Shown: positions 47,530 through 60,726, counted from the stretch's first letter. The stretch: DNA of 64,000 nt from Chionoecetes opilio (GCA_016584305.1 JACEEZ010009490.1:590001-654000), one strand, 5' to 3'. Numbers and translations: made by a program. The notes: generated by a model not told the origin, from the sequence alone.

Positions 47530-49050
47530 GAATATTTCTACAGGGAATATGCAAGACAAAAAGTTTTAAGTGTATTAAATTGCTTGATGTTTATTGGAAT
47601 CCATATAAAGTGCTCTCTTGCATTTGGCAAGTAATTGGGTCCAAAAAGTGTTGCCAAATACATATATAAATATGTATGTGTGTGTGTGGTTCACAGCTCT
47701 ATGGACGTCATGGTAGTATTCCATACACTATAGAGACACAGGTATGACTTAAATTGTCTCACTTTTTTTTTTAGCCCCTGCAAAAGGTTCTGCATATGGA
47801 CGAATGTGTGTGTGAATACTGGGAAATACAAAGTTCATTGTGTGATCTGAGCATAAAAATCACTGGTAATAAATAGAAGATTTGTTTTATGCAAGAGAAT
47901 GAGGCTTAAGTGGTGAAGTTTTGGATGGGGAAAGGACAGCAGTGATGTCATTGGTGATGATGATGTATTGCTGTATAGCAAGATAGGGAGATGAACCATA
48001 GTAGAGTAAAGTACCAGTAAATTTGACAAATTGGGCCAACACCTTATCTGATTTAGCTGAAAGTCAGGTAAAGCCAGCAGCTATCCGGACTTTTTCCCTC
48101 CTAGACTGGACTATGTTCGAGGAACCAGAAATAAGTCCACATGTTACCAATGTTTTTTCAGCCCATCCTTTATCCTCCTTAACCAGACTATGCCCAAACA
48201 ATGAGAGATGAATCTGCATGTTACCATGGGTTGTTACAAGCAGTATTGAACATTCGCTACAGTAACAAAATAGTGTAATAAATGTAATTATACAGTGCTG
48301 TACTGCTGAAAATGCCTTTATTTACTATTTTGTGGTGAGCATAGCTACAGTGGGCCATTAGTGGAGACTGCAGTAGAATTGAGGTTGGAAAGTCTAGATT
48401 CTGATTTGCTTCACCGTACTTTTCCTGTTAATACAAGGATAGTCCAACTTGGCTCGTCATGTTTGATGAATCCGAATTCCAATTTATTGAAGTCTGATTA
48501 AGTGTAGTTTTATTGTAAGTGATATGTTGTCAGTGACTGGAGAGGTGGTGGTGATTCGGTGCAAGTGAGAGGATGCAGAGTAAGGAAGAGATATGCACTG
48601 ATGGTGTTATTGGTGTTACTGTAATTGAAGATTACATGAAGGATAAGTATTGCAGTATTAATAGTAATGATAAACTACTAGAGGTGATAGGGGGAAGAGG
48701 AATGAACATTAGTTAATATGGTGGTGATGTTAAAGGGAAGGTATGAGGGAGATAATGTAAGATAAGTAGCGATAGAGGAGAAGAATGATGGGGAGGTAAT
48801 GCAGAAGAATCAAATATAATGATTATGGGTGATGAAGTTATTAAATGGAAATGAAATAGTTGTGGTAATGAATGATACTTACTTGATACTTGATAGTTTA
48901 TTTGGCTTGGTGTAATATAATAATGTTCATAATCAATTATACAGTCATACAAGCCACGGTCCATTAAGCCGAAGCTCTTTTATGGACCTCCTGCCATGAT
49001 ACTTTTGTTGTCTTTCGTGGAATGGCAATAAGGCAATAATGGCATTTGTG
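47530..49050. other. intron 9 remainder, no gene recognised
   Basis: AT-rich with gatgatg-rich stretches; short (TG)n at about 47680. Confidence 0.4.
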
Positions 49051-49061
49051 GTTTCCAGCAG

Positions 49062-49282
49062 GTGAGGGGGATGACGTGGAGAGGCTGGCCGGCAGGAAGT
49101 CCGAGGGCGGGCGGCCTGCTCAGTCCGTAATAATCCCAGTGTACCGCCGGGACTGCTACGAGGAGGTGTACGCCGGGTCTCACTCCTACCCCGGCACCGG
49201 CGTCTACCTCCTCAAGTTTGATAACTCCTACTCCCTGTGGCGCAGCAAGACCCTCTACTACCGCGTCTACTACACCCGGTGA
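49062..49282 (+). CDS. ACBD3: ACBD3 coding exon 10 and stop
   Basis: It encodes [20 protein letters not shown], then [20 protein letters not shown] and the terminal YYTR with TGA at 49280-49282. The acceptor is a tandem ccagcag: cutting after the first AG (exon from 49059) adds one Ala and keeps the frame. GC content is high relative to the surroundings. Confidence 0.95.
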
Positions 49283-50160
49283 GGCCGCCCTGCCTCCTCC
49301 AGTGTCCCGGCCCTCCAGCCTCACAGTGGGGCGGGCCAGCCCTTCACCCGGGAGGCTTAGGCCCTACCACTCTGTTATCATCAAGGACAAATTTTGCTAT
49401 TTTTGTATATATATTTTTAGGAGGTTTAGGATTTTTGCCTCAAAATTACATGATCATATTTAAATTTTTTGGCATTATATGTGTCACGGTGGCACATACT
49501 AAGATGTTTTTTGAAGTTTGTTATAAACAAACATCATAAAAAAAGAAAACCATGGTGTGAAATTTGTTGTATATAGTATAATAATCGAGCTCAACAATTA
49601 TTATAATGATTGCGCTTTCACTGTCTAAACACGTTTCTAGCATTAGAAACCTTCAAAACATCTTTTCCTCTGCTCGACTGTTACATGTTGAGATCTTGCA
49701 CGGCCCATCTCAGCCTTCTGTGCCTAGCTGGGCTCTGCTTCCCTTGTTTCCTTGATGAATTGAATCCACAGATCTAATGTAAATCTGAAACATTGTAGAT
49801 GAAAGTTTTTTCATCATTAATAATTTATTGTCAGGAGCTTTCAGTGAGTCCTCTGGATGGAATACTTCTTATTGGCTCCTTGTTAAAGGCAGCATCATAG
49901 GTGCAAGTACAAACTTTTCTTAATACCAGAAACACTTGACACAGCTTGTGTTCATACTGGGATGCTTCCCAGGAGAATAGAATCTGTTTACTTATTTTCA
50001 TGTCCTTGAAACCATGTGATCATCTAAGAGGCCCTCTAATGTCCACCAGCAATGAGCCGCCAGGGCACCAAGCCTGTGTGCATTGGTGAGAAGCATTTGT
50101 GGATAATTCGGAATTTTGCATTGCTGTAATAAGAATAAATGCAATAAAATACTGTGAACA
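49283..50160 (+). other. probable ACBD3 3' untranslated region
   Basis: AT-rich sequence after the stop with no coding signal. AATAAA hexamers at 50134 and 50143, and another at 50976, are candidate polyadenylation signals. The end is inferred, not seen. Confidence 0.5.
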
Positions 50161-53100
50161 ACTTCAGATTTTCATAACGTAGGGTACTTTCACTGTTGGC
50201 ATTGTTATGCAATACACAGACTCACTGGAAGTGTACTTTTTGGAACTGGCATTTCTTCAACACTTTTATAGGATGTTTTCTGTGTTGCTTGACTCGATCT
50301 GATGCTTAGAGACTATTTGTTTTTGCCAGTGTGTCTTCATTGCAGTAAACTCTTGATGCTTGTGTTGTCTGGTGCATGCACAACAACCAGTGCTTCCATG
50401 TAGAGGAGTTCAGGGCATGTCAAGTCTGCCAATGGGCTCATGTTGTAGCTTTGCCTCAATGTTGTGCTCCACACGTCATGCCATCATCTTGTTCTGAATT
50501 TCATTGACTTCCAGAAACAAAAAAGTGAGACTGGGTTTTTTTTCATGTTTACTCTACATATGTGGTTTTGTAAACGGTATTACTTAGTGAGTGTTACGTT
50601 TTCTTTGTTACATAATTACAAGATGACTGGACTTAAAAATAGATACATATACAATGATGTGATATGAATCCTTAGTAATAGAAATGTAGTGTCCCTTGCT
50701 TAAGTGAGGCAAGTACAATGTTCCCATGACACTTGCCGCACTTCAGCAAGGAGCACCACAGATGTCAGATGAACAGTGAAATTGTAACCATAAAAATGAA
50801 AATTGACTGCACACTGGTCTCACTGCAACCATTAGGGCATCAACTTTATACATCAGCAGTGTGCAGGAGTTGCCGTGTGATTCAAGGACAATTGTTGTCA
50901 TGTATTAAATGGCACTTTACACTTTTGTTCAGTGCCACCCCTTGCGTTTAAGAAGCGTTTTGTTAAAACGAAAAAAATAAACCTACAATCAGTTTTTGAC
51001 TACTAAATGATATGAAAACATGCAACAATATGCTTAATCTTTTAAGTGATGAATATGCATTGAAACACACATTACCTCTCACCTCAGAGGCTAATACCAA
51101 ACAATTCATAGCACTGCATTTTTGTGTATTACTCGGAACAGATATGTTAAATTTATCAGCATTAGGACCTAATCAAAGACAAACCTCTAAATCTGAATTC
51201 AAAGCAACAAGCATTTGTGTTCGTCTATGTATGTGAAAACTTGTTGACAACCTGGCTGCCAGGGTCCGAAGTGGAGAGGTTTTGTAGTCACTCCTCTTTT
51301 GAAGATATAAAATAATTTAACCATCTATTCTATCCGTTCCTAAGAACACCCCTAAGGGGATGGCCATGATAGAAGTCTCCATTTATTCCTGTCCTTGCAT
51401 CCCCTCCCTGCATGCTGTAATTCTCTCATTCTTCACTCACACCTTTCTCTAACATACTCCAGCACTCTGTTCACCCTATTCACTGGGGGTCATCATGTTG
51501 TACCCACTGAATTTACTGCACTCAACTGTAAAACTGTCAACTGTAAAACTCAACTGTCGTGGTCATCTCACTTTCTGCCATCCTTTCTATTATGACCAAA
51601 CCACCTCAGGCTGCTGTGTTTTACCCCTTCATCCAATCCATATTTCATCCTTGCACCTTTATTTTACACACCAAACCTGTTATACACACTTTCATTACAT
51701 CCACCTGACCTACTTATTTTCAAATAATTTGAGTAAATATATTATATGATAAATATACAATTTCAGTCTACATAGTATATACACAAGTGACTTCTGTTTC
51801 GAAATAATATATATATTATTATTTTTCGATGAGACTCGATTACTTATACTTTACCATTCAGGCTCCTGAACATCACTTTCATCATCAGTCTGGCTTTTAT
51901 CAAAATTCAATTGTCTAATTTTGTTATGAGATTATACCAGTCAACCTACAGTATCAACAAAGTGTGAATGGACACTAGTGGCAGCTACCCATCGGGCATC
52001 TTAGTCCAGCATTACCACTCTGAAAACCTCCGCTGATGCCTTTGTGACTTCATTAGTCCTAAACTTTTCATGATAAAAAAAAAAAAAAATCTGAATATAA
52101 TATGCTATTACTAGTATTTCCAAATTCATTCTAACTTTCAAACAGGCACATTTTAGTTATATGTATCTGCAGCACAATGTAAAAACATGACTCGGCAATC
52201 TCGGCTGCAAAACATAAGTACTACAAAATCTAGTCTGTATTTTCTCTTCCTTCTCCTTTTATGATGGTAAACATGTGTTCACGCAGCCAAGCATTCAGTC
52301 ACGGTGGAAGCTTTGTGGAGATGACATACCAACCACCATTTTTCCTGTTTGACCAACTTTTAAGTTTTGACAGCTATTCCATGTGTTTATGAAGCCTTCC
52401 ACTACAGCAACTTCCTTCAGCAAAAACATGGAAAAAATAGTTATAACTCCACTAAACTTTCCTCCTCTGGATTGAACAGTACCGTCACTAGCGAGGATTC
52501 TTACATCAAAATATTATCTTTTCTTATGTTAATTACTAAATATCTGAGCTCCAAGGAAGTTCCATTCTTACTGTAAAAAAAAAAGGTTAACCTGAGCACA
52601 TCATTGACACACAGAAGGAAAAGATTTGAGTTGAAAATCCTACTGCATGTGTGTGTGTGTGTGTGTGTTTTGGAATACACGAAAGCCAAAGCTTTGAGCG
52701 AAGAAAATGATAAGTTGTAACTATGCTTGTAAGTTTAGAGGCAATCATCCCCACCCCCTTCAGCAGCCAAAGCGATGGCTGACAGTGAGTGGACTGACAG
52801 TGGGTGAACGGGGAAATCAGTCATCACTTTCCTTCACCTTCACTTAATTGAGAGGTAAGAGTAATATGTGAACTCACTTTCTCCTTTTCCTCTATCTATC
52901 AAAATGTCGTGGCCTGCTTGTCACTTTGTTATGTCACCATGGCTACAGGGGGGGGTGACTCTGGCTTCTAAAATGTGTATATTAAGGAATTTTTCCAACA
53001 TGTTCTCGCCATGTTGGCTGGGTTTTTTTCCTTTAAACAATTATTGTTGCTTTATGTACTTATGAGTGAATTTTTAATGTGCCGTTATTGTATTTATATT

Positions 53101-55570
53101 TGAGTGATGCTTATTCACTAAGAGGCATGTTTAAGATACCTCAATCATGGTTTTATTTTTTACTCTATGAACGACAGAACTATAGGAATGAAATTTTCGA
53201 AAATGTTGCAGGTGAAGCTGTCGTGGAAATCTTTGTTTTAGCTTTAGAGAACCAACATTACCTACTTCCCATTGTGATCAGTCTCTATATGTATATACAA
53301 GAAAACAAACCCAGATTGCAACAGGCTAAGCAACTCGATCATGTAGAGTTGACACATACACATGCATTTAATAAGAACAAAACTCTGTGTGTATATACTA
53401 TTACACAAGCTACTAATTGTTACCATGTGGATGGCCCTTAGTATGTACATTAGGTAGAACTTTGGCCTGTTTTATGGATATGACGGTACAGTCTGATAGT
53501 GTTAGATCTCTGTTGAATTTTTTAGCGTTTCCCTGTTAGGCTTTGTTTGTTTCTCCTGTGGCTGCAGATGGGTGGCCAGGGAGGCTGAGGGGACAGGGAA
53601 TGACTGAGGGGTGAGGGCACAGTAAAGAGTGATAGAGAGCTGAGGGGATGAAGGGTGATGATGAGGGTTGACAGAAGGGTGTGAATGATCAAATGGATGC
53701 TCTCAACCAAATGTTCTCAACACAGTTCACCCGAGAGATTTTTATGAACATATCAACCATAAATTTAAGAACCTGCATTGAAAACTGAAGTCATTGCAAA
53801 TCTATCATTATAAACTAATGATATTTGGAAAATTACTTGGTGGCAAATGAAAACTGTGTTGGCAGAGCAAATGTATACTGATGTAAAGTAATGTTACCTG
53901 AGCTAATTTAGGCAACATTACAAGTTTATGTTGAGTTTGTTAAATTACCATTTAAGTATTCAATGAATGTAAAGTTAAATAGATACAGCCATTGTTTTTC
54001 ATTGGTGGAAATGTTAGTGTTGAGGGTGGTGGTGAAGGCAGGAAACCGAGCTAAGCTGTTGATGTAGATAGTGTCTGATGCAAAAGGAAAAGCTTTATAT
54101 TCATACTGAATAAAGTATAATTGAATACCTGTCATTTTCATTCTGTCAAATGCCTATAAGTAGTACATTATATCATATTCATTGTTCAAAGTGAATGCAT
54201 GTCGAGTACCTGTGATAGGTACGTGAACAAAGAGGCAGCTGGGTGGGAAATAGACAAGCAGAAAAATATACATAGGCCTGCTGAGAGAGAGAGAGAAATG
54301 CAATAAAGTAATGTGCACTGCAACATCATCCTCTTCAGGCTACACGACAAACTTTCCCAAACTTAAAGTTAATCTGACACAATAAACAAACAAAGACACA
54401 AACACTACCACTGGGGAAATTATTGCTAAAGTCTTCTAATGAATTATGGGCACAACATCGCGAGGCAAAAGACAGACAGCCAGCCATGCACGTGATTCCC
54501 AAAACCCTCCCTGCACACATCATTTTCTAGACTTGAATGATGAACTGGGTTAAAAATATATAATCAGGGACATAAACATTGCATTAAAAAAACTTTTTTT
54601 CAGAAAGCAAAAAACGAAATAGATGCATTAAATTTCCCTTTTGTGAATCATTATTATAATCATTACAGACTCGCCTAGATCTTTTTATGATATCTGTTTT
54701 CGAAACATATGTAGTTTTAGATATGGCACTTTATTGTCATGTAGAAAATGATGACAATAATCACAACAGTTTATATTATCATTGACTGTTGGGAGGTATT
54801 GTTATTCACTTACTAGCAATAAAGATAACAACAACTGTAACCCCTGCTTGAAAAAAAAGAAGGAAAACGAACTTACAACTCGGATGAAAAAAAAAAAAAC
54901 ATTACCCGTGGCGCACATCTGCATAGCCTTGCCCTTTACCCCGCCATCCACCCACACCATTACCACGAGGCACCCCCCCTCATAACACCCGCCCCACCAC
55001 AGCCTCCTTACATAACCTTTACAGTCACCCTTAACACACGCGGCTCTAAGGCAAGGCAGCACTGAGAGGCTTAGCAATATAAATGTAGGGCTGGCGAGCT
55101 GTACGTAATGCTTTATTCGTGCTATTAATTATAAGTTGTATAGGGTAGTTACTGTTCATATTCTTGGTACCGTAGTTTCAGTGTGAGGCGAGTTTCTGAA
55201 GAGCCTTACTGTTTTTTTTAACGAGGCGAAAAATCCTGACCGCTTGCTGCTTACCGACTGATATTTGATGCCAGGAAAAGGGAATACTACGCTTCTTCTC
55301 AATTTTAGTTGTATTTTATTATAGTTAACCATATTATCAGGTAAACATAGGCATAAGTTTAAGCATGAGACCTTATGATAGAATGGAATTTTTGCCTCGT
55401 TAAATAAAATAGACCATTATAGTGTCAGCCTATTGCTGAGGCTCCTTATTATTGTGTTCGTAATGTTCTAACTGCCAGATGTGACGAGTTACATAAAAGT
55501 ATCTGCTCTTACACTGATGTCACCTTCTTGCCTCTACTAGCCTGCTGCTACTTCCCCGTTTGCATAATCT
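50161..55570. other. 5.4 kb without a recognisable gene
   Basis: AT-rich. Open frames are short and lack domain motifs. Contains (GT)n at 52648-52670, (GA)n at 54282-54295, the dispersed repeat at 51330-51640 and A runs at 52075-52090 and 54888-54899. No splice-consistent exon series seen. Confidence 0.45.
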
Positions 55571-55577
55571 TGTACTT

Positions 55578-55580
55578 ACA

Positions 55581-55631
<51 letters not shown>

Positions 55632-55795
55632 TAGATCCCTTCTTTTATCTCCATTTATATGCATTATTCACACTTCCTTCCATCAATTTTTTTTTTCTTG
55701 TTTTAAGTTTTCTCTCTCCCCTTCTCTCTCCTCTCTCTCTCAACTCCTCTCCCCTCACCCCTATTCTCTCCTCTCTCCTTCTCTCTAATATTCCC
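55578..55795. repeat. (TC)n microsatellite and TC-rich tract
   Basis: Pure TC to 55628, then degenerate CTCTC-rich sequence. Confidence 0.95.
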
Positions 55796-55904
55796 TTGTG
55801 CACCCCTAGGGGCTTTAATTAGGGGTTATAAAAAGGAATACAAAATAAAAAGGAAACCAAACACCCAAACCAAAACCGATAGGTCCTTACAAGGCTGTTT
55901 GTTT

Positions 55905-56498
55905 TAATACCTTTTTGAAGAAAAAAATAAACTAAGCAAACAAAAACAAACCCAGCGTCATATTCCCACACTGAATACCTATTCTGTAGAAAAACATTCT
56001 GAAGAAAAAATAACATAACCACATTTTTAAAACAAAAACTGCTAACAGCAAAAAAAATTTTGTTTAGGGGAAAACCCACGTGTACAAGAGAAGGTATGTA
56101 GCGGCCCCAAGGGTTTTGGGGGCCCCACACCTGCTAATTACCCCAAAGGTCAGGCCGCGCCATATGTTTAATTACCCTTCAGGTCACGCCTTGCTAGGGG
56201 TGCCGACGGTCCCAAGGTTGGGCCGACACCGGGCTAATTACCTCAAAATGTCAGGCCCCATATGCTTAATTCCCCTTTAAAGGGTCCTGCTTCTAGGGGT
56301 GACCTCATTGGGGGCCAACCAAATCCCCCTTTTGTCCAGCCCGGGTGGGTAGGGTGTCATTTTGAACTTGATAATTTTACCCCCCATTTTGGAATGTCCT
56401 ATCATTGGATTTTCGATCTCGTATTTGAAAATAACCCAAATTTACATCTCTTATATCGGATTCTCGTATACCGAATGCTCATATGGGGACCTCCCTGT
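55905..56498 (+). mobile_element. CAGGGAGGTCCCG MITE, corrupted copy
   Basis: Follows 37470-38099 block by block (cattctgaa, ggtcaggccgcgccatatg, ccgaatgctcatatggggac, ctccctgta) but with many homopolymer-length differences. The left end is unrecognisable before about 55905. Confidence 0.8.
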
Positions 56499-56509
56499 AT
56501 CAGAGGCCC

Positions 56510-58997
56510 GCGAGAAAAATTTATTATTCCGAGAAAAAAACGTGACAACCCGGGGGATTTTTATGAATTTTTTATCGAGGGGGTTTTAAATGATTCTATT
56601 GTATTGGTTTTACTACTCTGACGGCACCCATTCCATATGTTTACAACACTTTTGGTAAAGAAGTATTTGCTTCGTTCGTTAAAAACCGTTTCCTGTTTAT
56701 TTTAAATCCGTTGTTTCTATTGAGCTTAAAACCCGGTCACGTGAAAAATTTTCTGGGATTTTAACGTTCGTAATCCATTGAAGTTTTTAAAGATTTCGAT
56801 GGGGTCACCTCTTACCTTCTTTTTTGTTAGTGGAATAAGTTAAGTTCTTTGAGGCGATTTTCGTCGATTTATTCCCAAATCTAGGTATCTTTTGGTTCTC
56901 TGCCTGTATTTTTTCTGTTTATCTATGCCCTTTTTTATAAAAAGGGTGACCAAATGCACACAGTAATTCTAGATGGGCGAACAAGCGATTTAAAAAAGGT
57001 GGTATACTTTTTCAGTTTTTAAACTGAAAGTTCGTCCATAAAGCCAACCAATTTATTTGCATTTTTTACTACCCTATAATTTGGTTATTCGGTTTGAGAT
57101 CTTTCGGTTTAACGCCTAAATTTTTTTCTTTATAAACACTTTTTTTGGAAATCGTTCCACGTAACTTTTTTGAGGGTTTTTTATTACCGGGTATATAGTA
57201 CATGCATTTGCAAGTTTAAAATTTTTTGCCTGTTTTTTCCATTCTGTTAGGTGCTTAATTTTTTTATGAGTTGGCGCTGAATTCTGTAGAGGCATGTTTT
57301 GTGATTTTTTTGTCACAACCCAAAATTTCGATATCCTGCTGTGTTCCCCTCGTCAATGTCATTTATTTATTAAGAAAAGGGGTAGGTCCGAGAACTGATC
57401 CTTGAGAACACCCCTATTTACACTGTCCAGTCAGAAAATTTCCCTTTATTCCCCCTTTGTTTACGATTTGAACCCCCCAGTTTTCTATCCCAAATTTTAA
57501 AATGGCCTTTATACCATGACTTTTTTCTTTGCTAATGAGACCTTATGAGGAACTTTTTTCAAACCCTTTTTTTGAAAAAGAAGTAACTACGTCTACTGCC
57601 CCCCCGTGTTGGCATACATTTTTAATTATTGCTATAGCTATTGTAAAAATCAAGTAATTTAGAGGATGAGCGTTTTTTTCTGAATCCCTGCTGCGAATCT
57701 TTTATTATTCATTTTCTTTTAAGAACTTAACGATTTTGTCCTTTATATTCCTTAATTTTCCCAACTATTTAAACTGATGGGGGATAGTTTCCGGCTGCGA
57801 CTTGCTTCCTTTTTTAAAAATGGGTGTGACATTTCTATTTCCATTCACACGGTACTTTCCGGTGAGTAAAAACTTATTAAAAAAGATGGAAAAATGGTTT
57901 TACTATTTCGTTCTTTCTTCTTTTTAATATCGTGGCGAAATTTTTTTCAGGGGGGAAAAGGGGCTTTTGTTAATTTTTTATGTTTTTTTATTCAGCAAAA
58001 AGTCACTTCCTGAAAATTTTTAAAGACTGAGCAAGTACCTTTGTTCTGGGTTTTTGGATGGTTGATTTTTTGGGGTTTTCTACTGTGAAGACTGATGAAA
58101 AAAAATTTTTAGAGTATCCCCATAATACTTCATTTTCTGTGTGTTTTGCCCTTTTATTTCCCAAAGGGCCTGTGGTTGCGTCATTACTTTTTTTTTTTAA
58201 CAAGCTGTAGAAATTTTTTAAATTTGATTTCTCGTTTCGGCAATAAAAGTCTTCAAAATCTTTCTTGCTCTGCTTAATGAGTTTTTTTTTTATTTCGTCT
58301 AAATTCTTCCTGATCGCGTTTTTCGTCTTTATTTTGGGTTTCTAGTGTTTTTCATTGCCGCTTTTTTTGCTCAAGCTGTCCCTTGATTTCGCGGGTCCCC
58401 CTTTTGGTTTTAATGTTTTGAAAAAAATCACCTATATCGCATCGGGATTGAGGATTTTATTGCTAAGTTAGCTTACCGGTGAATTCATCCATGCACATTT
58501 ATGTCGTTTCTTTCTGAATAACCCCAACGGGGTTCGTTAAATTTTTTTAGTTTTTTTAAATCTGCCTTTCGTAATTATCAAAAAACTTTTTTCTTTACTT
58601 TCGACTTCGCTTTTCTTACTGATGTTTTAAAACCCGAAAGTAATGCCCCGGGGTCACTGCTACTAAATTCGGAAAACCCACGTTAAAGTTTTTGCAAGAT
58701 TTTCGTTGTTGTGAAAAAAAGATTAAATATTTTCGCCTCTCGTTGGATGTCCCGTGTTGGGATAAAAACCTTTCTTGGGGATTTGAAAAGAGATGTCCCC
58801 CCAATGTTTTGTAACGGGGGGCCCCAACTAGTACGGGGAAAATTAAATCACCGAATATACGCTTTTTTCTGGAACTAATTTCCGCATTTGTTCATAGGTT
58901 TTTTCGTCAAAATTTTATTTGTTTGACTGGAGGTCGATAAACAAGGGCCATTACTATTTTTTTTAGAATGGATTTAGTTGAACGAAAAATTACATTA
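56510..58997 (-). pseudogene. CR1-like LINE, endonuclease end and reverse transcriptase, heavily frameshifted
   Basis: Continuation of the LINE whose start is at 60726. The minus strand resumes with an ALVYRPP-type endonuclease motif next to the MITE, then NAEISSRKKRIFGDL. Further along, fragments of the reverse transcriptase are readable only by changing frame every 20-60 bp: QQGFRK-like (near 57690), YLDFSKAF-like (near 57590), NWIENW-like (near 57490) and GVPQGSVLGP-like (near 57400). Frame breaks coincide mostly with homopolymers, so sequencing error is as likely as decay. Confidence 0.7.
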
Positions 58998-59756
58998 CAG
59001 GGTGGTCCCGAAGATACGAGCGTTAGGTTCCCCCGGGCATACTCGTAAACGAAATTCGTATAACGAAACACATAACAATGGAAAATTATTTTTGGTTTCC
59101 CAGGCCCCCATCAATTTAAAAAAAAGTAAAAAAAAGACTGTTTTTCAACTAAATAAACTAGCAAACACAACAAAAACCACAGCGTCTATATTACCCACAC
59201 TGTACTACTATTTGTAAAAAATCTTTCGAAGAGAAAATCCACAAAATACATAACTGCACATTAAAATTAAAATAAAACATGCATACAACAAAAAAAAACG
59301 TTGTAATGTAGGAACGCCGCGTGAACAAAGAAAGGGAGTGTAGCGGGCCCCCAAAGGTTTTGGGCCCCCCACCTGCTAATTACCCCTAAAGGTCAGGCCG
59401 CGCCATATGCTTAATTACCCTTCAGGTCACGCCTTGCTAGGGGTGACCTGACTGCGGTCCCAAGGTTGGGGCCGCACACCTGCTAATTACCCCTAAATAT
59501 CAGGCCGCGCCATATGCTTAATTACCCTTCAGGTCACGGCCTGCTAGGGGTGACCTCACTGGGGTCAACCAAATCTCCCTTTGTCCAGCCCAGGAGTGGT
59601 AGGGCGCGCATTTTGAACTTGATAATTTTACTCACCCAAGTTTGAATGTCGTATCATTGGATTTTCGATCTCGTATATTGAAAATAGACCCTAATTTACA
59701 CCTCTCGTATCATCGGATTCTCGTATATCGAATGCTCGTATAACGGGACCTCCCTG
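58998..59756 (+). mobile_element. CAGGGAGGTCCCG MITE, 759 bp, TA target, inside CR1-like LINE
   Basis: CAGGGTGGTCCCGAAGATAC at 58998 to cgtataacgggacctccctg at 59756, TA on both sides. It interrupts the LINE endonuclease reading frame. The first 350 bp are homopolymer-corrupted; from about 59390 the copy matches 37700-38099 closely. Confidence 0.9.
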
Positions 59757-60726
59757 TACTGTTATCAGTTTCATGCTTAGATACTACAAGGGGATGAAGG
59801 CAGGACTTTATATATAATAATACACCTCCTCCTGCTCTTCGAAGTCTTTCTGAGCTTAATAAGTTATACCCCGGTATCGCAAATTCAGCCAAAAAATCTC
59901 TATTTGTCGTATCTATCCATGACTCGGAAATTCCTATGATGTAGTATTGTTCTGAATAAACTAGTTCCTCTAAATCATGAAATTTGTTACGTATACTACG
60001 GGCATTAAAGTAACAAGCTTTAATATCGGGATGGGTAGTTGGGGCTTTGCGGGAACTAGATTTTGGTGCTTTGTGCGAACGAGAACTTACATTGCGGGAA
60101 CGAGAGCTTAGGTTGTTGTCGGAACCTCTACCTGCTGGGAGTTTTTTTGATTTGTAGTTAGTTACCGCGTCATTGAGTAGCCTACCGAGTCGTGCAGAAC
60201 CAACTGAATTTAAGTGGAGACCATCGTTTCGGAAGAGAATCGGTTGGTTATAAAAATGGTCCCATAAGTTTATATATTCAACTCCTTCTTCTTTACAGAG
60301 ATTTGCGAGACGATTGTTTGTGCTGAAGGCCTTGTTGTAGAAGCTGTTTGCCGCATTGATCCTCGGAAGAATACCAGATACGATGATTTTACTAGATTTT
60401 ACTTTATATTTATTCATCATATTGCGATATTTAGTAAGGAGGGCCTCTGATCTGGTTTGTTTGACGTCATTTGTTCCCGCGTGAATAATGATCAGGGTGT
60501 TTGCGTCGGCGTCATTTGTTAATTAATCGCAGGCTTCTGTTATGTTGTCCAGGGACGCTCCTGGAATGCAGTGCCTCTTTCTGTGTTGGGGATCACGACC
60601 ACAGAATTCCACTAGTTGATCACGAATGATTGAGTCCCCGATCTGTTTGACGTCCTTTTCTACTGACGTTTCGGCAAGGATTTCGAATCTGTTATAGGTT
60701 GTGACGGGGAGTTGCTTCTTTATCAA
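59757..60726 (-). pseudogene. CR1-like LINE: SGNH esterase domain fused to endonuclease N-terminus
   Basis: One reading frame with a single TAA at 60523-60525. Esterase blocks in order: IGDSIIRDQLVEFC (GDS nucleophile), IIIHAGTNDVKQ (GTND), IIVSGILPRI and FRNDGLHLNSVG (D-x-x-H pair). After an Arg/Ser-rich linker come endonuclease blocks KACYFNARSIRNKFHDL, IGISESWIDTTN (catalytic Glu) and GGGVLLYIKSCLHPLVV. Esterase domains are known in CR1-group ORF1 proteins; here both lie in one frame. Broken by the MITE at 59756. The upstream start is not fixed: the first Met is at 60726, but GGA repeat lies just beyond. Confidence 0.85.

Larger units (their letters stand above)
12420..49282 (+). other. 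ACBD3: ACBD3 (GCP60) gene, ten coding exons, span including introns
   Basis: Acyl-CoA-binding domain containing protein 3 is a peripheral Golgi scaffold; in vertebrates it binds giantin and PI4KB (family knowledge). Joining ten exons gives a continuous 485-aa frame; vertebrate forms are a little longer. Order: low-complexity N-terminus (1-48), ACB domain (about 49-160), Glu/Lys/Arg coiled coil (162-197), segment ending with QQYPGN (197-226), Gln-rich region (227-278), acidic linker (279-320), WTRRDIQDFK motif and GOLD domain (about 325-485) ending in YYRVYYTR. Introns are 4972, 313, 15260, 150, 7897, 973, 571, 2365 and about 2900 bp; every junction is GT-AG and phase-compatible. The first ATG at 12420 opens the only frame that reaches the ACB domain. 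The UTRs cannot be bounded from sequence alone. Introns 3 and 5 carry large antisense transposons. Confidence 0.93.

Noticed and set aside
53079..53441. 120-aa plus-strand frame
   Set aside because: No recognisable domain, AT-rich codon use and no splice-consistent neighbours.
54335..54523. Cys-rich 62-aa minus-strand frame
   Set aside because: No paired cysteine pattern of a known small protein family and no signal or context; likely chance.
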